Below are positions 1 through 6,667 of a stretch of 20,740 nucleotides of DNA, piece after piece (the first letter of the stretch is position 1; each line of letters opens with the position of its first letter). The position numbers and the translations under genes are program-made. Source of the stretch: an uncultured Porphyromonadaceae bacterium (GTDB lineage: Bacteria > Bacteroidota > Bacteroidia > Bacteroidales > UBA11471); assembly GCA_900547555.1 (NCBI GenBank), contig URHG01000046.1, positions 1-20,740 of the forward strand. Reading direction: 5' to 3'. The notes below the pieces were generated by a model. It was not told where the DNA came from. It was given only the letters and a program-made list of their open reading frames with translations, and did not search any database.

Positions 1-91
1 TTCAAGGCAAAGCCTTTCAGAATGACATCATATCACAAGGCCTGCAACGCTTGTCAGGAGATTCTTCCTCCCTACGGTCGTCAGAATGACA
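1..91 (-). repeat. Inverted copy of a 91-bp MITE-like repeat block downstream of metF
   Basis: The reverse complement of this stretch matches 1305-1395 base for base except for four substitutions (87 of 91 identical, no gaps, counted by eye). It holds two TCATTCTGA/TCAGAATGA boundary motifs and the GAAGAATCTC-type internal motif found in all repeat islands of this window. It is cut by the window edge. With the copy at 1305 it brackets metF in inverted orientation. Confidence 0.85.
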
Positions 92-96
92 GCATA

Positions 97-168
97 CTGT
101 AACTTCTTTTCCGGTGCAAAGAAGTAACCCAGAGAGGTTTCCCGCTCGTTATCGGGTATTCCTGCCGT
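97..168 (-). repeat. Partial reverse-orientation copy of the 178-bp dispersed repeat
   Basis: The reverse complement matches the last 72 bp or so of the element at 3641-3818, including the run reading AATACCCGATAA, the GAGCGGG box and the terminal hairpin (GTAACTTCTTT facing AAAGAAGT-AAC). The match is imperfect and the rest of the element is missing. It ends about 30 bp from the metF stop codon. The hairpin might help end metF transcription, but it has no U-tract, so that is only a guess. Confidence 0.7.
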
Positions 169-199
169 ATCGTCTCAACGGTCGTTGCCGTCGATTATC

Positions 200-1150
200 C
201 TAATACACTGCCCGGGCCACACGCCGCACGCTTTCGGTCGCCATAAGCGAGTAGAAATGTATGCTCGGTACGCCACGATCTTTCAGTTCCCGGGCTTGGG
301 CCGTACACCATTCCACGCCCACTTCGCGGGCGGCGGCATCGTCGCGGCAGGCTGCCAGTTCCCGGGCCAACGGTTCGGGCAGATCTACATGGAATACTTT
401 GGGCAGAATCGTCAGTTGGTTGGCCGAGGTGATCGGTTTCAGGCCGGGGACGATAGGCACGGTGATACCTTCGGCGCGGCAGCGTTCCACGAAAGCGAAA
501 TATTTTGCGTTATCGAAAAACATTTGCGTTACGATATACGATGCCCCGGCGTCGACTTTGGCTTTCAGGTGGCGCAGGTCGGTTTCGAGGTTGGGAGCTT
601 CGTCGTGTTTCTCGGGATAGCCGGCCACGCCGTAGGAGAACGGTGACGAAAGGGTCATGTGCGAACCGTCGAGAAAGTAACCTTCGTTGAAGCGGTTTAC
701 CTGTTGTTGCAGATCTATGGCGTGGGCATGCCCTTCGGGCGAAGGGTTGAAGCGGGCTTCGTGCTTGGCCTTGTCTCCGCGAAGGATAAGCAGATTATTG
801 ATACCCAGAAAGTTAAGGTCGATCAGCGCATACTCGGTTTCGCTTTGGGTAAACCCGCTGCAAATCAGGTGCGGCACGGCCGGAATGCGGTATTTGTATT
901 GTATGGCTGCGGCCACGGCTACCGAACCCGGACGGCTTTTTTCCGACACCCGTTGGTAAAGGCCGTTATCGGCGGCTTTGTAGATGAGTTCGCTGCGGTG
1001 CGACGTGATATTGATGTACTTCGGGTCGAATTCGCGCAGTGCGTCGATCGTGTCGAATACTTTTTCGATGCTGTTTCCTTTCAGTGGCGGAAGGACTTCA
1101 AACGAAAATGCGGTTCGAGAGCTGTTTTTAATTATTTCGGCGACGTTCAT
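200..1150 (-). CDS. metF: Methylenetetrahydrofolate reductase
   Basis: This cytosolic flavoenzyme reduces 5,10-methylene-THF to 5-methyl-THF, the methyl donor for methionine synthesis. The 316-residue product is close to the family length (E. coli MetF 296). Visible family signatures are FSFEVLPPL at residues 15-23, with the catalytic Glu at position 18, NITSH at 47-51, LRGD at 123-126 (the Asp near the FAD), GYPEKH at 177-182, YIVTQMFFDN at 205-214 and VPGLKPI at 234-240. The ATG at 1150 starts just before the conserved N-terminal strand, and a consensus -7 box lies 20 nt upstream. The gene stands alone on its strand and is bracketed by inverted repeats. No riboswitch or methionine-box structure was recognised in its very short leader. 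Confidence 0.97.
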   Translation of the reverse strand: MNVAEIIKNSSRTAFSFEVLPPLKGNSIEKVFDTIDALREFDPKYINITSHRSELIYKAADNGLYQRVSEKSRPGSVAVAAAIQYKYRIPAVPHLICSGFTQSETEYALIDLNFLGINNLLILRGDKAKHEARFNPSPEGHAHAIDLQQQVNRFNEGYFLDGSHMTLSSPFSYGVAGYPEKHDEAPNLETDLRHLKAKVDAGASYIVTQMFFDNAKYFAFVERCRAEGITVPIVPGLKPITSANQLTILPKVFHVDLPEPLARELAACRDDAAAREVGVEWCTAQARELKDRGVPSIHFYSLMATESVRRVARAVY

Positions 1151-1170
1151 CAGATTGATTTCATTTTGTG

Positions 1171-1178
1171 CAAAAATA
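1171..1178 (-). promoter_or_regulatory. metF -7 promoter box (TATTTTTG)
   Basis: This is an exact match to the Bacteroidota -7 consensus TAnnTTTG, 20 nt upstream of the metF ATG. No clear -33 TTG is present at the usual spacing of about 20 nt. The predicted start of transcription leaves a leader of only about 15 nt. Confidence 0.6.
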
Positions 1179-1304
1179 CGCTTTTTGTCGGGATAATGCT
1201 GCGTATTGTTAAAAATTTTCGGTAAAAACTTCTTTTTCGCAGTTTCTTGACGATTGCGTTTTATTCCGGCGGTCGTATGGCGGAAAGAGTTCTTGCTAAG
1301 CGTA

Positions 1305-1605
1305 TGTCATTCTGACGACCGCAGGGAGGAAGAATCTCTTGCAAAGCGTTGCAGGCCTTGTGATATGATGTCATTCTGAAAGGCTTTGCCTTGAAGAATC
1401 TCCGACCAAGTAAGTATTTGTATGAGATTCCTCGTCGGGCAGTTGCCCTCGCTCGGAATGACATGATTGTCATTCTGAACGCAGCGTAAGCGGAGTGAAG
1501 AATCTCAACCAATAAAGAGCCGGAGATTCCTCGTCGGCCTATCGGCCTCGGTTAACTTCGTTTCCCTCCTTCGCATCTCGGTTGTGCGGCGGGTTCGGAA
1601 TGACA
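1305..1605 (+). repeat. Tandem MITE-like repeat units upstream of metF and holB
   Basis: Three abutting units can be read. The stretch 1305-1368 is a partial unit that begins with TGTCATTCTGA. The unit 1369-1463 (95 bp) and the unit 1468-1605 (138 bp) each begin with TGTCATTCTGA and end with CGGAATGACA, and carry an internal inverted pair GAAGAATCTC/GAGATTCCTC. The first 91 bp are the inverted partner of 1-91. The block fills the space between the divergent metF and holB genes and ends 45 bp before the holB ATG. No coding potential is evident. Confidence 0.85.
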
Positions 1606-1650
1606 AGGAAATAAACCATAAACAGAAAACACGATAAGAAAAAAGATACG

Positions 1651-2790
1651 ATGTTCTTCAAAGACATAATCGGACAAGACGATGTAAAACGCCGCCTCAT
1701 CGAGTCGGTAAAAAACGGACACATCGCACACGCCCAACTGTTCGAAGGCAACGACGGAGCAGGAGCTCTGCCGCTTGCCCTTGCCTATGCCCGCTACATA
1801 CAATGTACACATCGGGGAGAAAATGATGCCTGCGGAGAATGTCCTTCATGTCGGCAAATGAACGCCCTCATGCATCCCGACGTGCATTTCGTCTTCCCTA
1901 TTGCCAACAAAAAACAGAAAAAAGAACCCGTGTGCGACGACTACATCGCCGAGTGGCGCGACTATCTGAGGGAAACGCCCTACCCGTCGGCCGAAAGTTG
2001 GCAGCAATTCCTCGCTACAGGAAACAGCCAACCGCTCATCTACGTACACGAAGCCCGCGAAATCATACGTAAACTGAGTCTGAAAAGCTTTGAATCGGGA
2101 TACAAAATCATGATTATCTGGCAGGCTCACCTCATGAACGATGCCTGTTCGAATGCAATCTTAAAACTGCTTGAAGAACCGTTCGACAGGACTTTGTTCC
2201 TGCTCGTCAGCGATAGGCCCGAAAATATACTCGAAACCATACGTTCGCGTACCCAACGCACCAAAGTCCCCCCCCTCACGACCGACGCTATCGCCATCGC
2301 CCTGCAACAAGGCGAAGGCCTCGACCCACAAACCGCCAATGCCGTAGCACATTCTGCCTCGGGAAACTACCTGAAAGCCCTTGAAACCATACAGTTGAGC
2401 GAAGAACGGGAACGTTTCTTCGAACTCTTTGTTACCCTCATGCGGCAGGCATACGCCCGACAGGTGAAAGCACTCAAAAAATGGAGCGAAGAGGTAGCCG
2501 CATTAGGAAGGGAAAGCGAAAAACGTTTTATCGGTTACTGCCAACAAATGATGCGCGAGAGTTTCATCTATAACCAACACCACCCCGAACTGAACTATAC
2601 CCGTCCGGAAGAAGACCGGTTCCTCTCCCGCTTCGCACCGTTTATCAATGCCGCCAACATCGAAGAATTGACAGAACTGTTCCGGCTGGCCGAACGCGAC
2701 ATCGCTCAAAATGCCAACGGGAAAATCGTATTCTTCGACGTTGCCGTGCAAGTTATCATTCTCATACGCAAAGGCAGCCAACCGGCCTGA
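1651..2790 (+). CDS. holB: DNA polymerase III, delta' subunit
   Basis: This clamp-loader subunit helps load the sliding clamp at replication forks. The 379-residue product opens with FFKDIIGQDDVKRRL, typical of delta'/tau AAA+ modules. The P-loop is degenerate (EGNDGAGALPLALA, residues 32-45, with no GKT/S), as expected for a subunit that does not hydrolyse ATP. Cysteines at 52, 61, 64 and 67 (CGECPSC) form the zinc module. NAILKLLEEP and IRSRTQ correspond to the conserved ANALLKxLEEP and SRC-type segments. The C-terminal region is the helical collar domain. It is transcribed alone, with ssrA downstream under its own promoter. The name is secure at the family level. Confidence 0.93.
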   Translation: MFFKDIIGQDDVKRRLIESVKNGHIAHAQLFEGNDGAGALPLALAYARYIQCTHRGENDACGECPSCRQMNALMHPDVHFVFPIANKKQKKEPVCDDYIAEWRDYLRETPYPSAESWQQFLATGNSQPLIYVHEAREIIRKLSLKSFESGYKIMIIWQAHLMNDACSNAILKLLEEPFDRTLFLLVSDRPENILETIRSRTQRTKVPPLTTDAIAIALQQGEGLDPQTANAVAHSASGNYLKALETIQLSEERERFFELFVTLMRQAYARQVKALKKWSEEVAALGRESEKRFIGYCQQMMRESFIYNQHHPELNYTRPEEDRFLSRFAPFINAANIEELTELFRLAERDIAQNANGKIVFFDVAVQVIILIRKGSQPA

Positions 2791-2883
2791 AAATTACACA
2801 CAAAACGCTACTTCGTTTCTCCACTGAAATGCGAAAGAAAATTATTTTTCCGAAGCTGTAATGATTTTTCGGTCGGGATTTCT

Positions 2884-2891
2884 TATCTTTG
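2884..2891 (+). promoter_or_regulatory. ssrA -7 promoter box (TATCTTTG)
   Basis: This is an exact TAnnTTTG match with an imperfect -33 (ATG) 20 nt upstream. It lies about 137 nt before the mature tmRNA 5' end, so the primary transcript would need considerable 5' processing if this is the main promoter. Confidence 0.6.
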
Positions 2892-2897
2892 CAAGAG

Positions 2898-3028
2898 ATT
2901 TGCCGAGATAGTGTGTAGGCATCGGGTAACCTATTTTTATCTCTATACGCCCTATCTTCGCAATCTGTACCGCAACAGCAATAGAAATATTGCCCCGGCA
3001 CGGTGCATACTCTTACACTTCTTACGAC
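2898..3028 (+). other. Spacer between ssrA promoter and mature tmRNA 5' end
   Basis: About 130 nt lie between the predicted transcription start and the tmRNA. The stretch contains a possible hairpin with outer arms GAGATA and TATCTC and inner arms TAGG and CCTA (roughly 2904-2943). No ORF with a plausible start was found. It may be a processed 5' leader, or a weaker promoter inside it (for example TATCTTCG near 2953) may be the real one. Confidence 0.35.
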
Positions 3029-3426
3029 GGGGGTGACCGGTTTTGACAGCGGGCAGAAAGGGTATGTAAGCATGCAGAGCGTTGATGGCTTGCTCTATAA
3101 TCTCAGACATCAAAAATTTAACTGGCGAAAATAACTACGCTCTCGCTGCTTAATCGAAGTACAGTAGATTAACTTTATTCCGACAATAGTTGCCGGAACG
3201 AGACATCACCCGGTTGCTGTGGTTCCGAAGCGTTCCGAACAGGTGGTGCAAGAATATCGGAAATAGCGGAAGTCTCGCCCCGGGACGACCGTGAAATCTT
3301 AGGGGCTAAGGTGCATATTGGTAGCTCCGGTCTTGTATGCGCCCGACAACCGAAGCGGAGATAAGCATGTAGAAAGCATATTGTTTCCTCGTTTGGACGA
3401 GAGTTCGAATCTCTCCACCTCCACAC
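3029..3426 (+). ncRNA. ssrA: Transfer-messenger RNA (tmRNA)
   Basis: tmRNA rescues stalled ribosomes by acting as both an alanyl-tRNA and a short mRNA. The acceptor stem pairs GGGGGTG (3029-3035) with CACCTCC (3416-3422), with one G-U pair. The T arm is GAGAG-TTCGAAT-CTCTC (3401-3415). The 5' segment continues with GACCGGTTTTGACAGC, a close match to the tRNA-like start of tmRNAs. The tag frame GENNYALAA followed by TAA lies at 3124-3153. The terminal CCA is not cleanly encoded: CTCC is followed by ACACC, so the exact 3' end is uncertain by a few bases. A MITE-like repeat begins almost immediately downstream. Confidence 0.96.
3124..3153 (+). other. tmRNA proteolysis-tag reading frame (GENNYALAA-stop)
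   Basis: The resume codon GGC is followed by GAA AAT AAC TAC GCT CTC GCT GCT TAA. The encoded peptide ends in ALAA, the degradation signal recognised by ClpXP-type proteases. The same tag is known from Bacteroides and Porphyromonas. Confidence 0.93.
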
Positions 3427-3640
3427 CCATAGGAAAGAAGAATCCCTTGCAAAGTGTTGACGCTCTTACGGCACATGTCATTCTGAGGAGTGTTGAACCC
3501 GAAGAATCTTTTGTAAGGATAGTCGGAGATTCCTCATGTTCATTCGGAATGACATTTGGTTGTCATGTTGAACGGTAGCAAAGTATCTTCGATATGCAAC
3601 GCTACTCTACCGCGCAAGTACCTATTTCATGGAGAGAGGG
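3427..3640 (+). repeat. MITE-like repeat fragments downstream of ssrA
   Basis: A truncated unit (AAGAAGAATCCCTTGCAAAG) starts within a few bases of the tmRNA 3' end. It is followed by a complete 79-bp unit at 3476-3554, bounded by TGTCATTCTGA and CGGAATGACA. A diverged GTCATGTTGAACGGTAGCAAAG segment occupies 3560-3600. No gene is seen. A T-tract terminator for ssrA is not evident here. Confidence 0.75.
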
Positions 3641-3818
3641 CATGCCCACCTTTATCGGGCTGCCGGGAGCGAGAGAGAAGGAGGAAAAAGGGCGAGGACT
3701 GTTTGAGCGGAGCGAGTTCCGCAGCCCCCGGCGGCGAGTGAAGCGAAAGGCTGGAATACCCGATAATGAGCGGGCGATCTTTCTTGGTAACTTCTTTGCG
3801 GCGGGAAAGAAGTTACAG
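3641..3818 (+). repeat. 178-bp dispersed repeat, copy A
   Basis: This aligns without gaps to 12700-12877 at high identity. It contains the AT-poor core GACTGTTTGAGCGGAGCG and ends in a perfect hairpin at 3787-3816 (GTAACTTCTTT, 8-nt loop, AAAGAAGTTAC). A partial third copy lies reversed at 97-168. Short open frames run through it on both strands, but both copies sit among repeats and lack promoters, so it is treated as non-coding. Confidence 0.85.
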
Positions 3819-3823
3819 ACGAA

Positions 3824-4430
3824 TGTCATTCTGAACGAAGCATAAGCGAAATGAAGAATCCCAAACAATAAAGACCCGGGGATTCCTCGTCGGGCGATTG
3901 CCCTCGCTCGGAATGACATGATTGTCATTCTGAGGTGCTTCGCACCGAAGAATCTTTCGCGGATAGTCGGAGATTTCTCACACTCGACCGTAGGTCTCGG
4001 TTCGAAATGACATTGCCAAGCGATGAAATCCTTATGGTGTAATGTCATTCTGACGACCATAGGGAGGAAGAATCTCTTGCAAAACGCATGTCATTCTGAA
4101 CGCAGCGTAAGCGGAGTGAAGAATCCCAACCAATAGAGAGTCGGAGATTCCTCACATACGTTCGGAATGACATTGGGTTGCCATGCTGAGCGATAGCGAA
4201 GTATCTCCACCTAGGCGAGTAAAAGCGCGAGATTCAGCCAAGCTGATTTTCTGCGGCACTCGACAAAGTGAAAAATTATTTTTCTTTTGCTCTTGTTTGT
4301 TTGAAAATTCCTCACTTTCGGTCAACGGACCTCGGTTAACTCCGTTTCCCTCCTTCGCGCTTCGGCTGTGCCCGAACAAGCGTGTTCTGCTCGGCACTCG
4401 GCTTGGCGTCGGTTCGGAATAACACTTATC
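3824..4430 (+). repeat. Cluster of MITE-like repeat units
   Basis: Units bounded by TGTCATTCTGA and a TCGGAATGACA-like end can be read at 3824-3918, 3923-4012 and 4089-4172, with a truncated unit at 4043-4088. From 4183 a related family begins (CATGCTGAGCGATAGCG), which also forms the arms of the palindrome at the right end of the window. It runs to a GGTTCGGAATAACA end near 4427. No coding region is supported anywhere in this stretch. Confidence 0.8.
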
Positions 4431-4461
4431 TCTATAAGAAGAGATCAAATATTCCTCTCCT
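4421..4461 (-). terminator. Possible weak terminator overlapping the araC-type gene end
   Basis: On the minus strand nested arms GGAATA/TATTCC and ATCTCT/AGAGAT form an AT-rich hairpin that includes the TGA stop codon of the regulator. No U-tract follows. It may be only a barrier to exonucleases or a chance structure. Confidence 0.3.
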
Positions 4462-5401
4462 CCAATATTTGATTGGGCGATTGCCGATAAGCCTGCGGTG
4501 ACATACCGGTATGTTCCCTGAAATATTTTCCGAAAAAACTTTGGCACGAAAAATGGAGATAGTCGCTGATTTCTTGCACCGTCATGGAGGTATTCAACAA
4601 GCACCGTTTGGCCTCGCATATCACAAACTCTGCAATGATATCCCGAGCATATCTCCCGCCCACCTCATACACGATTGTCGAGAGATACTTGGGCGTAAGA
4701 CACATCTTGTCGGCATAATAAGAGACCTTCCGGTGCTCCTTGTAATTCTCCGAAACCAATTTGCCAAACTGCAACAACAGTTCATCTCGCCTCGAAGGCG
4801 CCGGCGCATCGGGATAAGATTCCTCAACGAAGAAATCGGAGCACATGTGATAGAACATGATGTGCATGTAATTCTTGACAATCGCATCTCTATAAGACAA
4901 CTCCCTGTCGTCGAGTGTTTCCCTCATCAGTTCGTACAACGTAAAAATAATACGGGCTGTTTTCTCCTTCATTTTGAAACACCGTTTGCTATCGAGCTTA
5001 TTTTTGAACGACATCAACAACATGGCATTGTTTATCCCATACATCATCGAGTCGCCCGACCGACTTATGATGACAAACCATCGAGAATCTTTCGAGGCAT
5101 CGAGCAGTCGGAAATAGTCTCCTTCGAGCATGCAACAGACCTCTCCCGCTTGCAAATCATACCTCCGTCTGTTAACCTCCAAACTTATAGACCCTTCGAG
5201 CAGACAGCAAAATAGGCCTTGATTTTTACTCCTCAAAAACTCGATATTCCCCGATAAACGATTCTTGGTAAGCCACTCTTTTATTTTTTGATAATCGTAG
5301 TCATCGAACTCGATCAATGCCAAATCATCGTTCCTACTGACTCGCTTATCGAGATTATTGACAATATCGGAAAAAGAGACATCGTAAACTTTCTTATCCA
5401 T
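4445..5401 (-). CDS. AraC-family transcriptional regulator
   Basis: The 318-residue protein has two parts. Residues about 60-105 (GLFCCLLEGSISLEV, then LQAGEVCCMLEGDYFRLL) look like a cupin-type ligand-binding fold of the AraC N-terminal class. Residues about 215-310 form the double helix-turn-helix: KVSYYADKMCLTPKYLSTIVYEV is the first HTH, and TVQEISDYLHFSCQSFFGKYFREHTGMSPQAYR is the second, with the family signature. The effector cannot be read from the sequence. It lies 104 bp downstream of cydB on the same strand but has its own -7 box, which overlaps a 19-bp inverted repeat. Autoregulation is therefore a reasonable guess, and a link to cydAB is possible but unproven. Confidence 0.92.
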   Translation of the reverse strand: MDKKVYDVSFSDIVNNLDKRVSRNDDLALIEFDDYDYQKIKEWLTKNRLSGNIEFLRSKNQGLFCCLLEGSISLEVNRRRYDLQAGEVCCMLEGDYFRLLDASKDSRWFVIISRSGDSMMYGINNAMLLMSFKNKLDSKRCFKMKEKTARIIFTLYELMRETLDDRELSYRDAIVKNYMHIMFYHMCSDFFVEESYPDAPAPSRRDELLLQFGKLVSENYKEHRKVSYYADKMCLTPKYLSTIVYEVGGRYARDIIAEFVICEAKRCLLNTSMTVQEISDYLHFSCQSFFGKYFREHTGMSPQAYRQSPNQILEERNI

Positions 5402-5420
5402 AAATCCTTTTATTTTGATA

Positions 5421-5428
5421 CAAATATA
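5421..5428 (-). promoter_or_regulatory. -7 promoter box (TATATTTG) of the AraC-family gene
   Basis: This exact TAnnTTTG match lies 19 nt before the ATG at 5401. It shares four bases with the inverted repeat at 5425-5474. No -33 TTG is present at the usual spacing, which would fit a promoter that depends on an activator. Confidence 0.6.
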
Positions 5429-5474
5429 TACGAAAAGTCTTGGGATACTTGCATTCCAAGACTTTTCGTATATA
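5425..5474. promoter_or_regulatory. 19-bp perfect inverted repeat between cydB and the AraC-family gene
   Basis: The left arm TATATACGAAAAGTCTTGG (5425-5443) and the right arm (5456-5474) are exactly complementary across a 12-nt spacer. One end overlaps the -7 box of the regulator gene and the rest covers its -10 to -60 region. It could be a DNA operator, or it could be a hairpin ending the cydAB transcript, which stops 31 nt earlier. The stem is AT-rich and no pure U-tract follows on the minus strand (UUUGUAUC), which slightly favours the operator reading. Confidence 0.65.
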
Positions 5475-5505
5475 AATTATTCCATTATTCCCAACAAGTG
5501 GTTAT

Positions 5506-6660
5506 CTAATAGATATGATCGTCGTTTTTCATTTCATCGGCCGTAATCGCTTTACGATCCATCGCTCTCCACGCAAAAAAGATATATCCCGCAACAATCG
5601 GCAAAACAAGAGATACGACACTCATCACTTCCAGCGTAAAGAGACTCGAAGAGCTGTTGTATATCGTAAGTGAACTCTGCATATCCACAGCCGAAGGATA
5701 ATAGGGCGTATTGTTATAGCCGGCCAGGAAAAAGACACTCAACACAACGAATATCGTACCTATACCGCTGAACCAAATACCATAAATCCATCTCTTGAAA
5801 AAAGCCGACCGCACAATAGCATAGAGTACACCGGCTACCCCCAAAAGGAAAAGACACAATACCCACGGCATCTCTATCAGGTTATAAAAATATTTGTATG
5901 CGCGCACCGATATTTCGCCCGATATGGGATCGAGTTGATAACCGTCGGCACAAAGCGTAGCAACCACGAAAAGGAGGAAGAATACGACAAACGGAACAGC
6001 ATTGTAAAGCAACTGACGGCGTACCCGTACATAAATCGTTTCGCTATCGATATTGTTGATAAAATAGAGCAACGCCTGCACACGAGCCAGAAAAAACAAT
6101 GTAATCCCCAACAAGAGGTTACGCCAATCGAGAACTGCCTCCAAGCCATGCCAGGGATTCTGCCAAGTCGAAATGATCGGCATCGACAAATCTTCGTACA
6201 GATTGGCTTTATCGACCCGAAAATCGGCGCCGGTAAAAAACGTTCCCACAGCCACACCTATCAAGACGACACCCACTATACCGTTGATAAGCAGAAATAC
6301 ATCGTACACGGTCTGCCCCAAAAAGTTTCCTTTTTTGGAACGATATTCATACGAGACAGCTTGTATGATAAAGCTGAACAAGATAGCCATCCACAACCAA
6401 TACGCACCACCGAAACTCGTGGAATAGAACAGAGGGAAGGAGGCAAAAAAAGCTCCGCCGAAAACAACCAGAGTCGTAAATGTAAATTCCCATTTACGCC
6501 CCAGCGAATTGATGAGCATCGACCTCTCTATCGGCTCTTTGGCAAGGGTCGACAACAATGTCTGCCCACCTTGTACAAAAAGAAGAAATACCAGCAGCGC
6601 ACCCAATATCGAGATAAGAAACCACCAGTAATGTTGGTAAAAAAATTCGTTCAGTTCCAT
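5506..6660 (-). CDS. cydB: Cytochrome bd quinol oxidase, subunit II
   Basis: CydB pairs with CydA in the inner membrane to reduce O2 to water with electrons from quinol, here most likely menaquinol. The 384-residue product is strongly hydrophobic with about eight to nine membrane spans. It starts WWFLISILGALLVFLLFVQGGQTLL, the Bacteroidota form of the CydB first helix with its GGQ motif. Seven bases separate it from cydA, so the two are one transcription unit. In gut Bacteroidales this oxidase supports growth at very low oxygen and scavenges O2. Confidence 0.95.
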   Translation of the reverse strand: MELNEFFYQHYWWFLISILGALLVFLLFVQGGQTLLSTLAKEPIERSMLINSLGRKWEFTFTTLVVFGGAFFASFPLFYSTSFGGAYWLWMAILFSFIIQAVSYEYRSKKGNFLGQTVYDVFLLINGIVGVVLIGVAVGTFFTGADFRVDKANLYEDLSMPIISTWQNPWHGLEAVLDWRNLLLGITLFFLARVQALLYFINNIDSETIYVRVRRQLLYNAVPFVVFFLLFVVATLCADGYQLDPISGEISVRAYKYFYNLIEMPWVLCLFLLGVAGVLYAIVRSAFFKRWIYGIWFSGIGTIFVVLSVFFLAGYNNTPYYPSAVDMQSSLTIYNSSSSLFTLEVMSVVSLVLPIVAGYIFFAWRAMDRKAITADEMKNDDHIY

Positions 6661-6667
6661 AGTCGCA

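Noticed and set aside
1151..1165. Four-codon upstream frame (MKSI) whose TGA overlaps the metF ATG
   Set aside because: The start would be nearly leaderless from the predicted promoter. A stop-start overlap this short can easily occur by chance.
1305..1605. Possible CRISPR-like array because of regularly recurring GTCATTCTGA motifs
   Set aside because: The spacing is irregular (about 64-138 bp), the intervening segments are themselves related, and no cas gene is present. Dispersed inverted-repeat units explain it better.
3175..3578. Open frames on both strands across the 3' half of ssrA
   Set aside because: They overlap the tmRNA and a repeat, have no homology signal, and are explained by the RNA gene.
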